Positions 1 to 11,418 of a DNA stretch of 64,000 nt are shown here, piece by piece (position 1 is the first letter of the stretch; each line of letters starts with the position of its first letter). This DNA is from Madurella fahalii. Its lineage: Eukaryota > Ascomycota > Sordariomycetes > Sordariales. Both the position numbers and the translations under genes were made by a program. The stretch is taken from positions 248,001-312,000 of the forward strand of contig CM056879.1 in NCBI GenBank assembly GCA_029876055.1. The letters run 5' to 3'. The notes under the pieces were generated by a model. That model had not been told where the DNA came from and ran no database searches. It saw nothing but the letters and a program-made list of their open reading frames with translations.

Positions 1-1977
1 CAACTCTGCAAGCACGGGAACACACGGGAACACACTAGAGCCAGGAAAGAACTGAAGGCCCTGAAGAGGGAGAGGCATCGCTTCGCCCCGACGGAGCACA
101 TTCCGCATGAATGCAGGCTGACTGTTGCCTGCGTACGGCAACGGAAAAGGGGCCGAGGCATTTGCTGGCCGCTCCAATGTGGCGAGTTCATGGCAAAGCA
201 GTCGATCCGCCCTTGGCAGGGGGGCAGGATCGGCCAGAAGTCTACCTGTGCTTGCGTCTTCACAATCCTCCCTTTTCACCCTTTCCCTTGGGTGCTGTGC
301 GAGGTTGTAGAGCCAAAATGTGTTCATTCCCGTGTACTACTTCTTTTCCCGGTCTTGCTAGGCTCAAGAGCAATTCCCGTCTGCTGCGCTCGGTCTAGAC
401 CGTCGGATCACGCTCACGCCGCTATTTTTAGCCCTACTAGAGTCCCATTGCTTATTCAGTAATTAATGTACTGGAAGAGTTTGTATGTGTAGTACAGTAC
501 AATATGGTACGTGGAGTGTGATCTGCCATCCTTCCTGACGGCAAATATTCATATTCTGAATCCCTCGGGTATCGGGGCCCATCCAAACAATCCTTCAGCA
601 CAAGTCAAGGGGAAGGAGCATCAAAGTTGGATTAGGACTTCAGCATTGTCATGTGATGCGTAGACGGCCGCTGAATCGGCTATCGGTACCGAATTTCCCG
701 TCCTTGAGCTGCCAGGGCACTGACTAAGGTACAGTATTTCCCGTCCCTAGGCACCTCTAACCCCCGAAGACAGGCTGTTCCGAGTGTTGCGCGATAGCAC
801 TACCAGACCATGCGATTGACTCGCGGTCTCATTAGTCCACACTTCAATGCTCCTCCCAGATCTGCAACATACCTAAGGTACGATAACGATGGGCTTTAGG
901 AACGGAGGACACCAGATCAAGAGGCGCACGGCACATATGGATGCGTCGCGACCTCGGCACTCAAACGAGGGGGGGGGCGATCATGAATTCTTGGCGAGTT
1001 AGACAAAATGGTGCGTTTATCTCGACAACTTTCGACCGACCGGAAGGTAAAAACCACTACGGCATGTCGGAGACGGAGTAGGCTGCGGCGAGAGGGAAGT
1101 CCAACGACAAAGACAACCCCAGAGAACGAACCACAATCGATATGCGGGCGTAGTGCGAGGCTTTCCCACTCCTTCCAGAATGGCCGGCCTGTTCCCGACG
1201 CGCATCGGCATCGATGCCGTTACTCCCTGTGGCTTCAGCCATGCTTCCTGCTGGCACCATAGGGTTCACGTCAAGCTGTCCGAGTTACCGGTGACGCGGC
1301 TGGTGATGCTTCTTGGCAGCCTAGTTTCCAGACATCGTGCCGCAGAGATGAGGCCTTTGTTGGCCTGCTCACGCGGCTAAGGGCGACTTTGCAGCCCTGT
1401 TGGAGCCGTCTCCGGAAATCGCAGGGCATGATTTGGCTGGTGAAGGGAGTGTGGTAAGTGGTGCGCATCAGGTGAATTAATGAAGGAACTCTCAAGGCTA
1501 GGGCAGGTGGGGATGCTGTGCGGTGGATTTGCCTTAGTGTCGGGCTCTAAGCCGCATCTTCGCCTGATGAAGGCCACCTGCTCGACCCGTTCTTAGACCC
1601 ATAGCCTGCATCGACGACGCGTCTCACTCGGGCTGGCTTATCGCGTGTCTCTTCGCGCAAGTTAGCATTCCTCTGGGCTTCACAACTTACGCGTTGTTTG
1701 ACGATATCGCTGCTAGTCAATTGGCGCGCCCCGAGGAAAGAGCGCTTAGCCAGGGCTTAGCCACCGATTTGGCCGACCTGCTCAGGGGCAGTTCGGTGCG
1801 AGTTGGTTTGAGATAGCGCTGCCGTGCGTATCAAAATCACCTTATTCGCTACTCCACTGGCGAGCATCATGGTCCTCAACTGCGACCGGACCGGTCAGCT
1901 GGGGGTGGCCAGGCAAAATGAGGCGATACCGGCAGCTGACTCAAAGAGCTCAGAAATGGCCGGCCCCGCTGCTGTAA
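1..1977. other. Intergenic, no supported gene
   Basis: No open frame here has a recognisable domain, a coherent codon pattern or a credible splice partner. The stretch holds a few TAAGGTAC-like octamers (about 725 and 873) and a G run near 971. An alternative first exon for the next gene (ATG at 1824) may reach into its end. Confidence 0.5.
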
Positions 1978-3142
1978 ATGATAGAAGTCTGCAAAGTGTT
2001 GTTGTCGATTCTTCACTCTGCATCATCGACTTGCGTAACCATTGTAGAGTGCCGGTGGCTTGCAACTAGCTTGGTCCGTTTGCCCACTCTGATATGGCGG
2101 TTTGGGCCCCCCATACGGCATCTCCCAAAGGAGAGGAGAAGAATCTCAAGAGACAATACTTGTGGGATATGCCTGGTGGAAACCTACCTGACTTCTCAGT
2201 GACGTTCACCTACGGAGCGGACACGCACTTCTCGTGGAACGCGCTCAACCAGAGCATCTATGATCTCTGGCTTACTAGCTGGGGGTTTGACTCCAGTCCT
2301 GTGGCATTGTGTTTGGCCAGTGAGTGCACGGGACTCGAACCCCCTGTTTGCAGGAGCTCGGATTGCTAACTCGGTCGGGCTCAGGGGCAGTGAATCTTGC
2401 TCACGACGGGCGGCTCGACCTCGCGACGTCCGAGACTTCCCCGTCGCAGCTTGCCAACAGAACGAGATATGTCCTCCGGTTTAAACCTCCGACAACGCAG
2501 GGCCAGTTTGTCGCGTCGGATCCGGACCTGTCAAGCCCCGCTTTCTTCATCTTGGCCGGGTTGACCGATGAGAGTGTTCAGCCGAGTACCATAACATCTC
2601 CAATGGCAACGGCCTCCACGACGAAGTCTGCTGCAACGCTGTCAGCGAGCCTGAGGGAGATGGCTACCACGTCGGTGCCGGACCCGGGCCCAGCGAGAAC
2701 TGGAACCATGTCCCCCGGTGCAGCAGCGGCCCTGACGATGGGGCTGATAATGTTTGTCTGCTTCCTAGTCGTGTTAGAGGTGACGTTTTTATGGCGGAAG
2801 GCAAGGCGCCGCAGAGAAGGACGAGGTGGCGGGCAGCGGGCAACCCAAATGAGATTCCCGCGGCTAGGGTTAGGGAACCGCGGCCAGTTCGTCCAGGTGG
2901 GCAAGACGGAGTTGCCCACGAAGTCGCCGTGGATGCCACCCGAGTTGCCGGGTGATTCAGAATGGGGACGGCAGGCCCATGAGCTGCAGGGCGGTGGCCC
3001 TGGGATGGGAGTGAGATCTTGGGATGAACAAGCGTCCTGGTGTACGATCGCGCTGAACAGTTCGTTGGTAGAGTTAGAGGCTGCGTCGGATGATTCGCCT
3101 ACCGGTCACGCGCCGGTGCGCCTGCTTCCAGAAGACCGTTAG
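1978..3142 (+). CDS. Single-pass plasma-membrane protein with Ser/Thr-rich ectodomain
   Basis: Unnamed fungal type of protein: a short globular ectodomain, a Ser/Thr-rich stalk, one membrane helix (about nt 2728-2800, hydrophobic run after AAALTMG), then a basic stop-transfer (WRKARRRREG) and a cytosolic tail. The ectodomain has a WN/LW pattern (FSWNALNQSIYDLWL) seen in cell-wall or surface sensor-like fungal proteins. An intron at 2320-2390 (GTGAGT donor, TGCTAAC branch site) is well supported, since splicing gives a continuous ectodomain. The 5' end is unsure. One model starts at 1978 with a signal-like exon to 2034 and an intron to about 2150. Another starts at 1824 with an in-phase intron 1974-2069. 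The function is not known; a wall or stress sensor role is inference. Confidence 0.6.
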
Positions 3143-4047
3143 CGTCTGCAGGACTGTTTGTCGGTTTGTTTTGGACGGGACACCAGAACCCGTGCACTCG
3201 CTATCTAGCAGCCAAACAGAACAGTTCCGTTTCCGATGACTGGAAGCTCTGGCCTTGTGGTTCGGCCCGGCCGAAGTCCCTGCTTTCTCGTTAGTGCAGG
3301 GTGGGCGCATGAAAACTGGAGGGGACGTCGTCAAGTTCAACGAATTCCAGTACAGGACGGAAATTGCAGGGCCGGCTGGATCATTTGGTGAAGTCACCGT
3401 CCGTGTCTGAGCTGGGGTTGTCACTAGCAGAAAGCTTAGTGGCTAAAGTGCTGGGATGTTAAGACCCGCACATGCCCCGGCTTAACGTATCGATAACAAC
3501 CTAGAATTCAGGCGGTTTGCCCCACCTGCCCGCCCTGGCTGACTTGGTCCGCAGCGAGGCGACCAATGCGCCGTTGCTCCAAGCTCTGGTTGCTGCCGTC
3601 ATCAAGGGTTCCCTAACCTTCCATTCCAATCGCCATCCTCCGCGTGCGTTACTGTCAGCAAGTCCCGCTGGCTGGCTCACCGAGGCGGCTTCTGCCAGCG
3701 GCTCCTCCGGCTTTCCTTTTTTTCTTTCTCGTAATTAATGACATTCTCTTCTCTGCATCTTACTCCCTTCATTCGTTGTCTCGCACCTGGGTGGTCTTGA
3801 TCAAGCCCTCCTGCTCTTTGTTCACGGAATCTGCCCTCGACCTTTTACCCGGATCGGCGCGATTGTTTTTGACGCACGCCCGCACTCTGTCGCCCCAGAT
3901 CCAAGATTGGAGCAATCCTGTCTCGCACGACCGAAGCTCATGGGACAATCGTCTTCCCCCACTTCGCAGCAGCCCGATATCCATTTCAACCCGGAAATTC
4001 AACGCATACCGTGAGCGTCTTGGACGAACCCCGCAACACTGATCACG
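3143..4047. promoter_or_regulatory. Intergenic and probable long 5' leader
   Basis: There is no coding signal. From about 3700 the plus strand becomes pyrimidine-rich (a T-rich run at 3717-3732 and CTCTTCTCT-like tracts), as is common just upstream of transcription start sites in filamentous ascomycetes. It probably holds the promoter and 5' UTR of the TCP11-family gene starting at 4048. Confidence 0.4.
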
Positions 4048-7000
4048 ATGCGGCGCCCATCGCTGGACCTGACCGAGCCCGCTCGGAACCTCGAAGAATC
4101 GACAGGCCAGCCGTCTGCAGGCACACCCGATTCGGTCGCCGACCTCTCCCTCACGCCGCCTGACGAAGAGATGGATATCCTCGATGGCGACGGCGAAAAC
4201 GCTAGAGTCTATACTCCGCCCCCCCACATCGCCGCGCGGCTGTTCTACCGCGCGACCAACCAGTCCCGACGCAAAGACAGCGCTGCCTCGTCACGACGCA
4301 ACAGCATCTCCTCTGCCCATTCCCGCTCATCTCATGGGTGCAGCCGCAATGCAGGACCCCAGAGCAAGCATATTGCCCAGCATCTCCGCCGGGCCTCGAT
4401 TCTTGAGGACCGCAAGGCACGGCTCGCCGACCGTGCCGCGCACGCCGAGAAAGTACGCCTTCGCGCCGCCCTGGCCAAGGCTGTTACCAAGGACACCAGC
4501 ATCAGCGAGGAGAGAGCGCTTGCGGCCGCCCAGGCACGTGAACGCAATCTAGCCGAGATTGCTGCTGCCTGTGCCGAGGAGGTTAGGAGGGCCAAGGCCG
4601 TTGCCGAGAGCATGAAGGAGAAGCGCGAGCAAGAGATACGCAAGCTGAAGCTGCAGATGGAAGAGCGTCTTGCCGAGGCCGAGAGACGTCGGGAAGAACT
4701 GCGCAACCGAAATGCCGCCAAAGTGAAGGGAAGAGAACGCGGGCAAAGCCTCGGGTCGCGGAAGCCCACCTCGGTTGAGGTCATGCCCGAAGTCAAGGAG
4801 GTCAAGGAGCGCGAACGTCCACCATTGACAGAGGATGCCGCTGCCTCAAAGATCCAGTGGTGGTGGAGAACCAGGAAGAGGAGGCAGGCCGTTGCCGAGT
4901 TTTCTGCTTTAGGACTATCTCTGGACGCCGTTCGGGATGCATCGTTTGACCAAGTCACCATGCTCCTTTCTCGGGAGGACGTGCTGATGCTTACTGCACG
5001 CGTCCTTCGCATCTGCGGGCTCAACGAAGGTGACCCCGGCTCTGTCGAAGAAATGGCGGCGGTGCGCTCCTTTCTGAGTGCCTTTCTCATTCTGGGACAC
5101 CCATCCCAGGTGCTCAGCAACAGGGAAGCAAAGACAGAACAGGGGCAAGTTGGTTCGACTTCGGCTCATCCCATTCCTCGGGATGGCTTAGCTAATCCCC
5201 AGTCCCAAGAGCTGGTGGGCAAAGCTAGAGACTTGCTGATCTCATTTGAACATATCCTTGCCCGCCTGACATCGATCAACAACTACACACCGCCCCCGGC
5301 GCTGTTGACTTCTTTCCCCGAGGTTTACGCCACTTTCTACAACGCTTTGCTCGCCTGGAAGGCTCGCGACTCTAGCTCCCTAGTCGACTTGATGGTTATG
5401 CAGTTCGTCGAGCTCGACGCTATCTGGGAGTCGGTCAAGCACAGCACCGACGGCTCGGTGGATCAAGTTTACAAAGAGAGCATCCGCAACAACCAGCTGC
5501 TCCTGCTGGTCAGGATCAAGAAGCTGGCCGGTCCAACCAGAGGGAAACAGATGGTCGCGGACGCCGTGAAGGCGGCCCGCAGGGCCAAGGCAAAGAAGCC
5601 TGTTGGCGATACGAAGCCGCGTGTCGCGGACCACTCCATCACGGAGACTGCCATGGGAGTTCTCGGCGTGGAAGAGAGCCAGGAGCAAACACCACAAGGG
5701 CAGACTCCCACACCTCCGGCCACGCCGTCCAGGAAGCGCGAGACATTCCGAATTAATATCGTAATTCCCAGCGGAAAAAGTTTGCTCCCGGACAACAGAA
5801 TTGTTGTGCACGAATTGGCTATTAACAAGGAGTTCCGCACCGAGCCTCATGAGTACCATGAGCAACAGGAGCATTTACTTGCCCCGCTCTTCCAGGAGAT
5901 GCGGGAAACAATGCAGGCACAGAACCAGGAAGGGCATTTTTTCCTGCTGTTGCGGGTCGCCGACTCAATCCGGGAGAAGCTCCAGCGCCTCGTCAAGCCC
6001 GGAAACTCGATGCACTCCTTCATTGGGGAGTTATTAGACACCGAGATTGCCAAGCGCCAATTCACTATGGGCAGTTTCTCGTATGAGAGTTTTTTCCAAG
6101 CGATGGCCTCCTTACTTCCGAGACTCTGCGCCCCGGTCAGGGACGACGAAGTCAAGAAGCTCATCGAGGAAAAACTTATTCAGGGAAACTACGTGGACCG
6201 TCTCGAGGCCTTGAACGGCTTCATTGACGTCATGCTGAGCGATTACGCTAACTATTTGCTCCAGGTCGCAGCGCCACAGCTCATCGAGCAGGCGCCGGCC
6301 TACGAAGCAAAAGCCTTTGCGGCCGACCTCGAGGCCGGCAAACACAACCTGTCTGCGGCTACGAGGGCGTGGCGTGTGGCACGGCAAAAGATGCTTGCCG
6401 AGGCGGCGCGCAGAGATCCAGAGAGTGTCGGCCACCCGTCTTCACGGCCTACGGCGAACCGCATCTACGCCCAACTCCTCGTCGACCTCTTTACCCAACT
6501 TGTCCCTGTCCCGCTGGAGGAGATGCCCGAGATGCTATTGCTCGACCACAAGCGCGTGCTCGAAGCCGGGCGGCTGACGCGGAGGATCATCACCACTGGC
6601 GCCATCCTCCTGCAATGCAAGAATTTATTGAAGAGGGATGTTCGTGTGCAGTGGAAGAATGAAGCCTTGCGAATTTTGGCGGTGCTGGAGAAGAGTGAAG
6701 AGTCGCACCAGGCGGATATGACGCCCGACATGGCTGCCGACGGCATCATGGCGGCGCTCGAAGCAGGGCGGTCGATGCCGGCGGCAACCAAAGCCCACCT
6801 CAGGGGCCTGGTGAGCAAGTTCCTTGCTGCGAGCGCGGAGGCGGCGACACAGCGGCAGAGTGAGCTGCGGGAGCCTGTGTTAAGGCTCTTGCTGGCCAGA
6901 CTGCGTGGGCACCTCCTTGCAAGGCTGACGGCTGCGTCGGCGAGCGAGAAGGTCAAGGCGACGAGCACGGCCGGGGAAAAGCTCGCCAGTCTGGGACTAG

Positions 7001-7161
7001 CTGAGTTTGTGGACAAGGTTCGGGATATGCTGGATATGATGGGTAAGGTGTCGGCGGTGGATCGGAACGCACATGGTGCGTGGTGGGATAAGATTGCCGA
7101 TGAGGTCGAGAGGGAGGATGGCGGCGCGGCGGTGGCTGGGTCGCCAACTCATCAGCGGTAA
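4048..7161 (+). CDS. T-complex protein 11 (TCP11/SOK1) family protein
   Basis: Single-exon gene, 1037 aa. The N-terminus (1-130) is disordered. Residues about 130-230 form a highly charged Arg/Glu/Lys coiled coil. At about 263-280 there is an IQ-like basic motif (AASKIQWWWRTRKRR) that may bind calmodulin or a light chain. From about 390 to 1020 runs the TCP11 domain, opening with RDLLISFEHILARL and continuing as helical repeats. The yeast member SOK1 is a high-copy suppressor of loss of protein kinase A, so a role near cAMP/PKA signalling is likely by family, not shown here. The length fits filamentous-fungal members. The start at 4048 is the first ATG in frame and has no competing upstream exon. 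The 3' end at 7161 lies about 960 nt before the next gene. Confidence 0.85.
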   Translation: MRRPSLDLTEPARNLEESTGQPSAGTPDSVADLSLTPPDEEMDILDGDGENARVYTPPPHIAARLFYRATNQSRRKDSAASSRRNSISSAHSRSSHGCSRNAGPQSKHIAQHLRRASILEDRKARLADRAAHAEKVRLRAALAKAVTKDTSISEERALAAAQARERNLAEIAAACAEEVRRAKAVAESMKEKREQEIRKLKLQMEERLAEAERRREELRNRNAAKVKGRERGQSLGSRKPTSVEVMPEVKEVKERERPPLTEDAAASKIQWWWRTRKRRQAVAEFSALGLSLDAVRDASFDQVTMLLSREDVLMLTARVLRICGLNEGDPGSVEEMAAVRSFLSAFLILGHPSQVLSNREAKTEQGQVGSTSAHPIPRDGLANPQSQELVGKARDLLISFEHILARLTSINNYTPPPALLTSFPEVYATFYNALLAWKARDSSSLVDLMVMQFVELDAIWESVKHSTDGSVDQVYKESIRNNQLLLLVRIKKLAGPTRGKQMVADAVKAARRAKAKKPVGDTKPRVADHSITETAMGVLGVEESQEQTPQGQTPTPPATPSRKRETFRINIVIPSGKSLLPDNRIVVHELAINKEFRTEPHEYHEQQEHLLAPLFQEMRETMQAQNQEGHFFLLLRVADSIREKLQRLVKPGNSMHSFIGELLDTEIAKRQFTMGSFSYESFFQAMASLLPRLCAPVRDDEVKKLIEEKLIQGNYVDRLEALNGFIDVMLSDYANYLLQVAAPQLIEQAPAYEAKAFAADLEAGKHNLSAATRAWRVARQKMLAEAARRDPESVGHPSSRPTANRIYAQLLVDLFTQLVPVPLEEMPEMLLLDHKRVLEAGRLTRRIITTGAILLQCKNLLKRDVRVQWKNEALRILAVLEKSEESHQADMTPDMAADGIMAALEAGRSMPAATKAHLRGLVSKFLAASAEAATQRQSELREPVLRLLLARLRGHLLARLTAASASEKVKATSTAGEKLASLGLAEFVDKVRDMLDMMGKVSAVDRNAHGAWWDKIADEVEREDGGAAVAGSPTHQR

Positions 7162-8122
7162 GGAGTTGGGTGAGAAATTGCTTTTAGAGCAGGATGGCGA
7201 GAGACGTCATGCATTTTCGCGGGTACTTTTGGGTTATTTGGCTATTTCGTCTATTGCTTTTTCTGTCTGCGAGCAGGGCCGATTCGGTGAGCTGCATGGA
7301 TTGGGACGGGACCGGAGGATTGAACGGCGGCCCGGGTCTTTGATATTGCCGTTCTGGCGTTGGCTTTTTTATGTCTGCACTGCGTCCTTTCATCTTTCGA
7401 GAGCTCGCTCCAGCATCGATCCCTCCCGGGTTGGCGTTTTGGTGGATTGGTCTTGAAATTGGGTCTATCGCTCACGGCCCTTTCATCTGAGTTGCTGGCC
7501 TGGTCAGCGACGGGCTCAGCGCATTGTGTGAGGGCGAGGCAACAGCACCATGGATGTTTAGCGAACTGTATTGTACTGTACGTGTTTGAAATACATGCTG
7601 TTTTCTTGTGCACCCGCCGTTCTTTCTGGGTGGTTGTTACCACATGTCACGCGTCTCACAATGCTCCCACCTTACACGCTCTCCGGATTGCGCCCCGCTG
7701 GAGGCTCCCGTCCCAAATGTTCGGATCAATTGTGGAGATGGCGCAAACAACGCCCCTGGCTGCTCCGCGAGCGCGGACCCGCCTATGTACAGTAGTAGTA
7801 AGCGACCGGACGTGGAGAGCGGGCCACGCGATGTCTTCCCCCTAAGCCGCCTTGATCCGCCGAAGCCGCGTCCAGCTCAGGAGGCTCTATTGCCATCTCG
7901 GATCCCCTAGATGCCTGGTCCCGTTTCGCTCTCATTTCAATTACACATCGGCTAAGGTCCTCAACTTGGAGTTGTGGCCATTGGGATTGCCGAGGCTGGC
8001 GATATCTCGCGCGCACCTGCCGGCGTTCCATCGAGTTCTTTTCTTTGCTGTCGTCATTGGATGTTTGAAGTGGGGTCGGGGGCCGGCGGAGCTTGGCCCT
8101 TGAGCACCAAGTTGAGCTCTCC
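7162..8122. promoter_or_regulatory. Intergenic between TCP11 and aminopeptidase genes
   Basis: No gene is supported. It must contain the TCP11-gene 3' UTR and the promoter of the aminopeptidase gene. Open frames here are short and without pattern. Confidence 0.4.
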
Positions 8123-11100
8123 ATGCCGTACTCAACTCTAAGGTCCGTTGCCAATGCTCTCAGCAGAGCGCGATTGTTAGCTGCGGCATCGTCTCTCAAC
8201 GGCGCGTTTCGACCAATCCGGCTTTCGTCACCCACTGCCGCTGTGATCCGGCCGCATTCCCTTAGGCTTTTCTCATCGCCCTCTCGGAACCCCGCATCGA
8301 CAGCTCGAAAACTCCCCATTCGTGCTGCCTCAGCGTCTGCCTTTCTCGGATTCCGCCGTGCCTGCTCTCACGCGTCGTTTCAGTCGAGGTTATCTAGGGC
8401 TATCAACATGGCCGACAGAGACATCCTTCCGGACAACTTCAAGCCGGCCCACTATGAGCTGGTCATCACGGACCTCGATTTCAAGGGCTGGTCCTACAAG
8501 GGCACCGTGAGGTAAGTCAGGACGGCGCTCTGCAATACCGAGATAATTGACCGCGCATGTCGCTAATGGCCGTCCAGGATCGACGGCGAGGTCGTCAAGC
8601 CCACAAAGGAGATTGTGCTCAACACGCTGGAGCTCAAGCTGCTCAGTTCCAAGATCGTCGTCAGCCAGAACAAGAGCGATCAGACCTGGGAGTCCACCTC
8701 TTTCACCGAGGACACCAAGACCCAACGATCGACCATCTTCTTCCCCGAGGAGTTGCCCGTATCCGGCAAGGCTTCGTTGACCATCAACTTCACGGGAGAA
8801 CTCAACCATGACATGGCTGGCTTCTATCGCAGCCAGTACAAGCCGACTGCCCCTGCTGCTGCCAGCGTACCTCGGGACGACGAGTTCCATTACATGTTGA
8901 GCACACAGTTTGAGGCATGCGACGCCCGTCGTGCATTCCCCTGTTTCGATGAGCCGAACCTCAAGGCGACCTTCGACTTTGCCATTGAGATCCCCGAGGA
9001 CCAAGTCGCCCTGTCCAACATGCCCGTGAAGGAGACCAGGACTGTTGGCGGTAGAAAGAAGCTCGTGTCCTTCGAGCGCAGCCCGGTGATGAGCACCTAC
9101 CTGCTCGCCTGGGCCGTCGGAGATTTTGAGTATGTCGAGGCTTTCACGGACCGCCAGTACAACGGCAAGCAGATCCCTGTCCGGGTTTACACGACGCGCG
9201 GGTTGAAGGAACAGGGCCGGTGGGCTCTGGAACATGCCCCCAAGATCATCGACTACTTCTCTGAGCAATTCGAGATTGACTATCCCCTCCCGAAGAGCGA
9301 TATACTGGCAGTGCACGAATTTACCCACGGCGCCATGGAGAACTGGGGCTTGGTCACGTACCGCATGACGGCAATTCTGTTCGACGAGAAGCTGTCCGAA
9401 GCCCGGTTTCGCAATAGGATTGCATATGTGGTTGCTCATGAGCTTGCTCACCAGTGGTTCGGCAACCTCGTCACCATGGACTGGTGGGATGAGCTCTGGC
9501 TCAACGAGGGGTTCGCAACTTGGGCCGGCTGGCTCGCGACGGACCACCTCCACCCCGATTGGGACGTCTGGCCCCAGTTTATCAACGAGGGCATGGACCA
9601 GGCCTTCCTTTTGGACTCCGTTCGCGCATCTCACCCGATTCAGGTAACCGTCCGCGATGCCCTCGATGTCAACCAGATTTTCGACAAGATCAGCTACCTT
9701 AAGGGCTGCTCCATGATCCGGATGCTTGCATCTCACCTTGGCATCAAGACCTTCCTCAAGGGCATTGCCATCTACTTGAAGAAGCATGCTTACGGCAATG
9801 CCAAGACGGAAGCTCTTTGGAACGCGCTGAGCGAAGCATCGGGTGTGGACGTCAATACCATCATGCGTCCCTGGATCGAGAAGATCGGGTTTCCTGTGCT
9901 CAGCGTCACCGAAGGAAAGCAGCAGATTTCCGTCAAGCAGTCCCGGTTCCTTTCCACAGGAGATGTCAAGCCCGAGGACGACCAGACCATCTGGTGGGTG
10001 CCGCTTGCCGTCAAGGGCAAGGTGGGCTCCCAGGGGATCGAGCCGCTGTCTCTCACAACTAAAGAGTCCACCATTGATGGCGTCAATGAAGAGTTTTACC
10101 AAATCAATGCCGGCGCGACCGGCTTCTACCGCGTCAACTATCCCGAGTCCAGGCTGAGGATTCTTGGTAACCAGCTACAGCACCTAACCACCGAGGACAA
10201 GATCTTTATTGTGGGATCTGCCGCGGACCTCGCCTTCTCCGGTCATGCCACTACTTCTGCCCTGTTGTCGTTCATCCAGGGCCTGAAGAGTGAAACACAC
10301 TACCGCGTGCTGAGCCAGGCTCTGGATTCCATCAACACTCTCAAGTCCATCTTTGGCGATGACGAGCAGGTCAAGAAAGGATTGGAGAAGTTTACACTCG
10401 AGCTGATTGATAAAGCGCTGAAGCAGCTGGGTTGGGAGGCCAAGAAGGAGGAAGATTTCAACACTAATCTCCTGCGCAAACGCCTCCTTCTCACTGCTGT
10501 TGCTAACTCGCACGAAGAGTATGTGGTTCCGTTTCCGTTTTGTCCTTGATTGCTTTTCTTTCCTGCCCGTCTCCATCTCCTCGATCCTAGAGATATCATT
10601 CTGTCGAGATAACGCTCATGGATACTGACATCAATGACAGAGTGGGCTCGGCCGCTTTTCAGCGGTGGTCTGCGTACAAAGCACATCCGACGGAGGCGCC
10701 CATTCCGGCAGACCTCCGCGCGCCGATTTACCGTGCCGCCATCATCAGAGACCCGCCTAATGCTGCAGCGGCGCTCAAACAGGAGTGGTTCACGACGCCG
10801 GCCATTGACGGCAAGGAAATCTGCCTACAGGCGCTTGGCCACACAGGGGACGAGGCCGTTATCAAGAATGTCCTCCTTCCTTTCCTCTTCAACAGTTCTC
10901 CCCCTGCAGCAGCCAGCGATGCGGTCCCGCCGGCCGACATGCACATCCTCTCTGGCACGCTGGCAGGCAACCGAGTCGGACGACCGCTGCTCTGGGCCTA
11001 CTTGCGTGACAATTGGGAACAGTTCAACACCAAGCTCGGTGGTAACCCCATCCTGGTCGACCGCATGGTGAACGTCAGCTTGCCCAAATTTGCCGACCTG

Positions 11101-11262
11101 GATACTCTCAAGGATATCGAGAACTTCTTTGCCGGCGTTAGCACCAAGGGCTTCGACCGCACTCTCGAGACAGTCAAGGACAAGATTCGTGGCCGGGCAG
11201 CGTACAAGACTCGGGACGCCAAGGGTATCAAGGAGTGGCTGGTCAACAACGGCTATGCGTGA
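8123..11262 (+). CDS. APE2: M1-family zinc aminopeptidase (Ape2/Aap1 type)
   Basis: Removes N-terminal residues from peptides. Three exons: 8123-8511, 8578-10518 and 10641-11262. The introns of 66 and 122 nt begin GTAAGT and GTATGT. The product is 983 aa from the first ATG, or 888 aa from the ATG at 8408 (MADRDILPDN), where family homology begins. The exopeptidase motif HGAMENWG sits near residue 380, and the zinc motif HELAH with its third ligand in NEGFATW near 417-440. The C-terminal ERAP1-like helical domain is complete. Residues 1-95 have many Arg/Ser/Ala and no Asp/Glu, like a mitochondrial presequence. Two isoforms from two starts, mitochondrial and cytosolic, are therefore plausible. 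The enzyme call is firm; the symbol follows the yeast paralogue pair and is less certain. Confidence 0.93.
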
Positions 11263-11418
11263 GCATGATGCTTTCTATAGCTCTTACTTCGGACGTGTGA
11301 AATCTATTCTGTGTCCTGACGCCTGACCTGGCTCTGTCTCCAGTGCCGTATGCCTTCAGTGCCGTATGCCTCCAGTGCCGTATGCAAGATGAACCCGAAC
11401 AATAGGAAAGAACTGATG

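Noticed and set aside
2320..2370. tRNA-like pieces (GGACTCGAACCCC and TTGCTAA anticodon-loop-like)
   Set aside because: The pieces do not fold into one cloverleaf on either strand: stems mispair and D and acceptor arms are missing. The stretch is better explained as an intron of the membrane-protein gene with a TGCTAAC branch site.
8390..10102. 570-aa open frame on the minus strand
   Set aside because: Antisense shadow of the M1 aminopeptidase, caused by GC-rich codon use; no domain.
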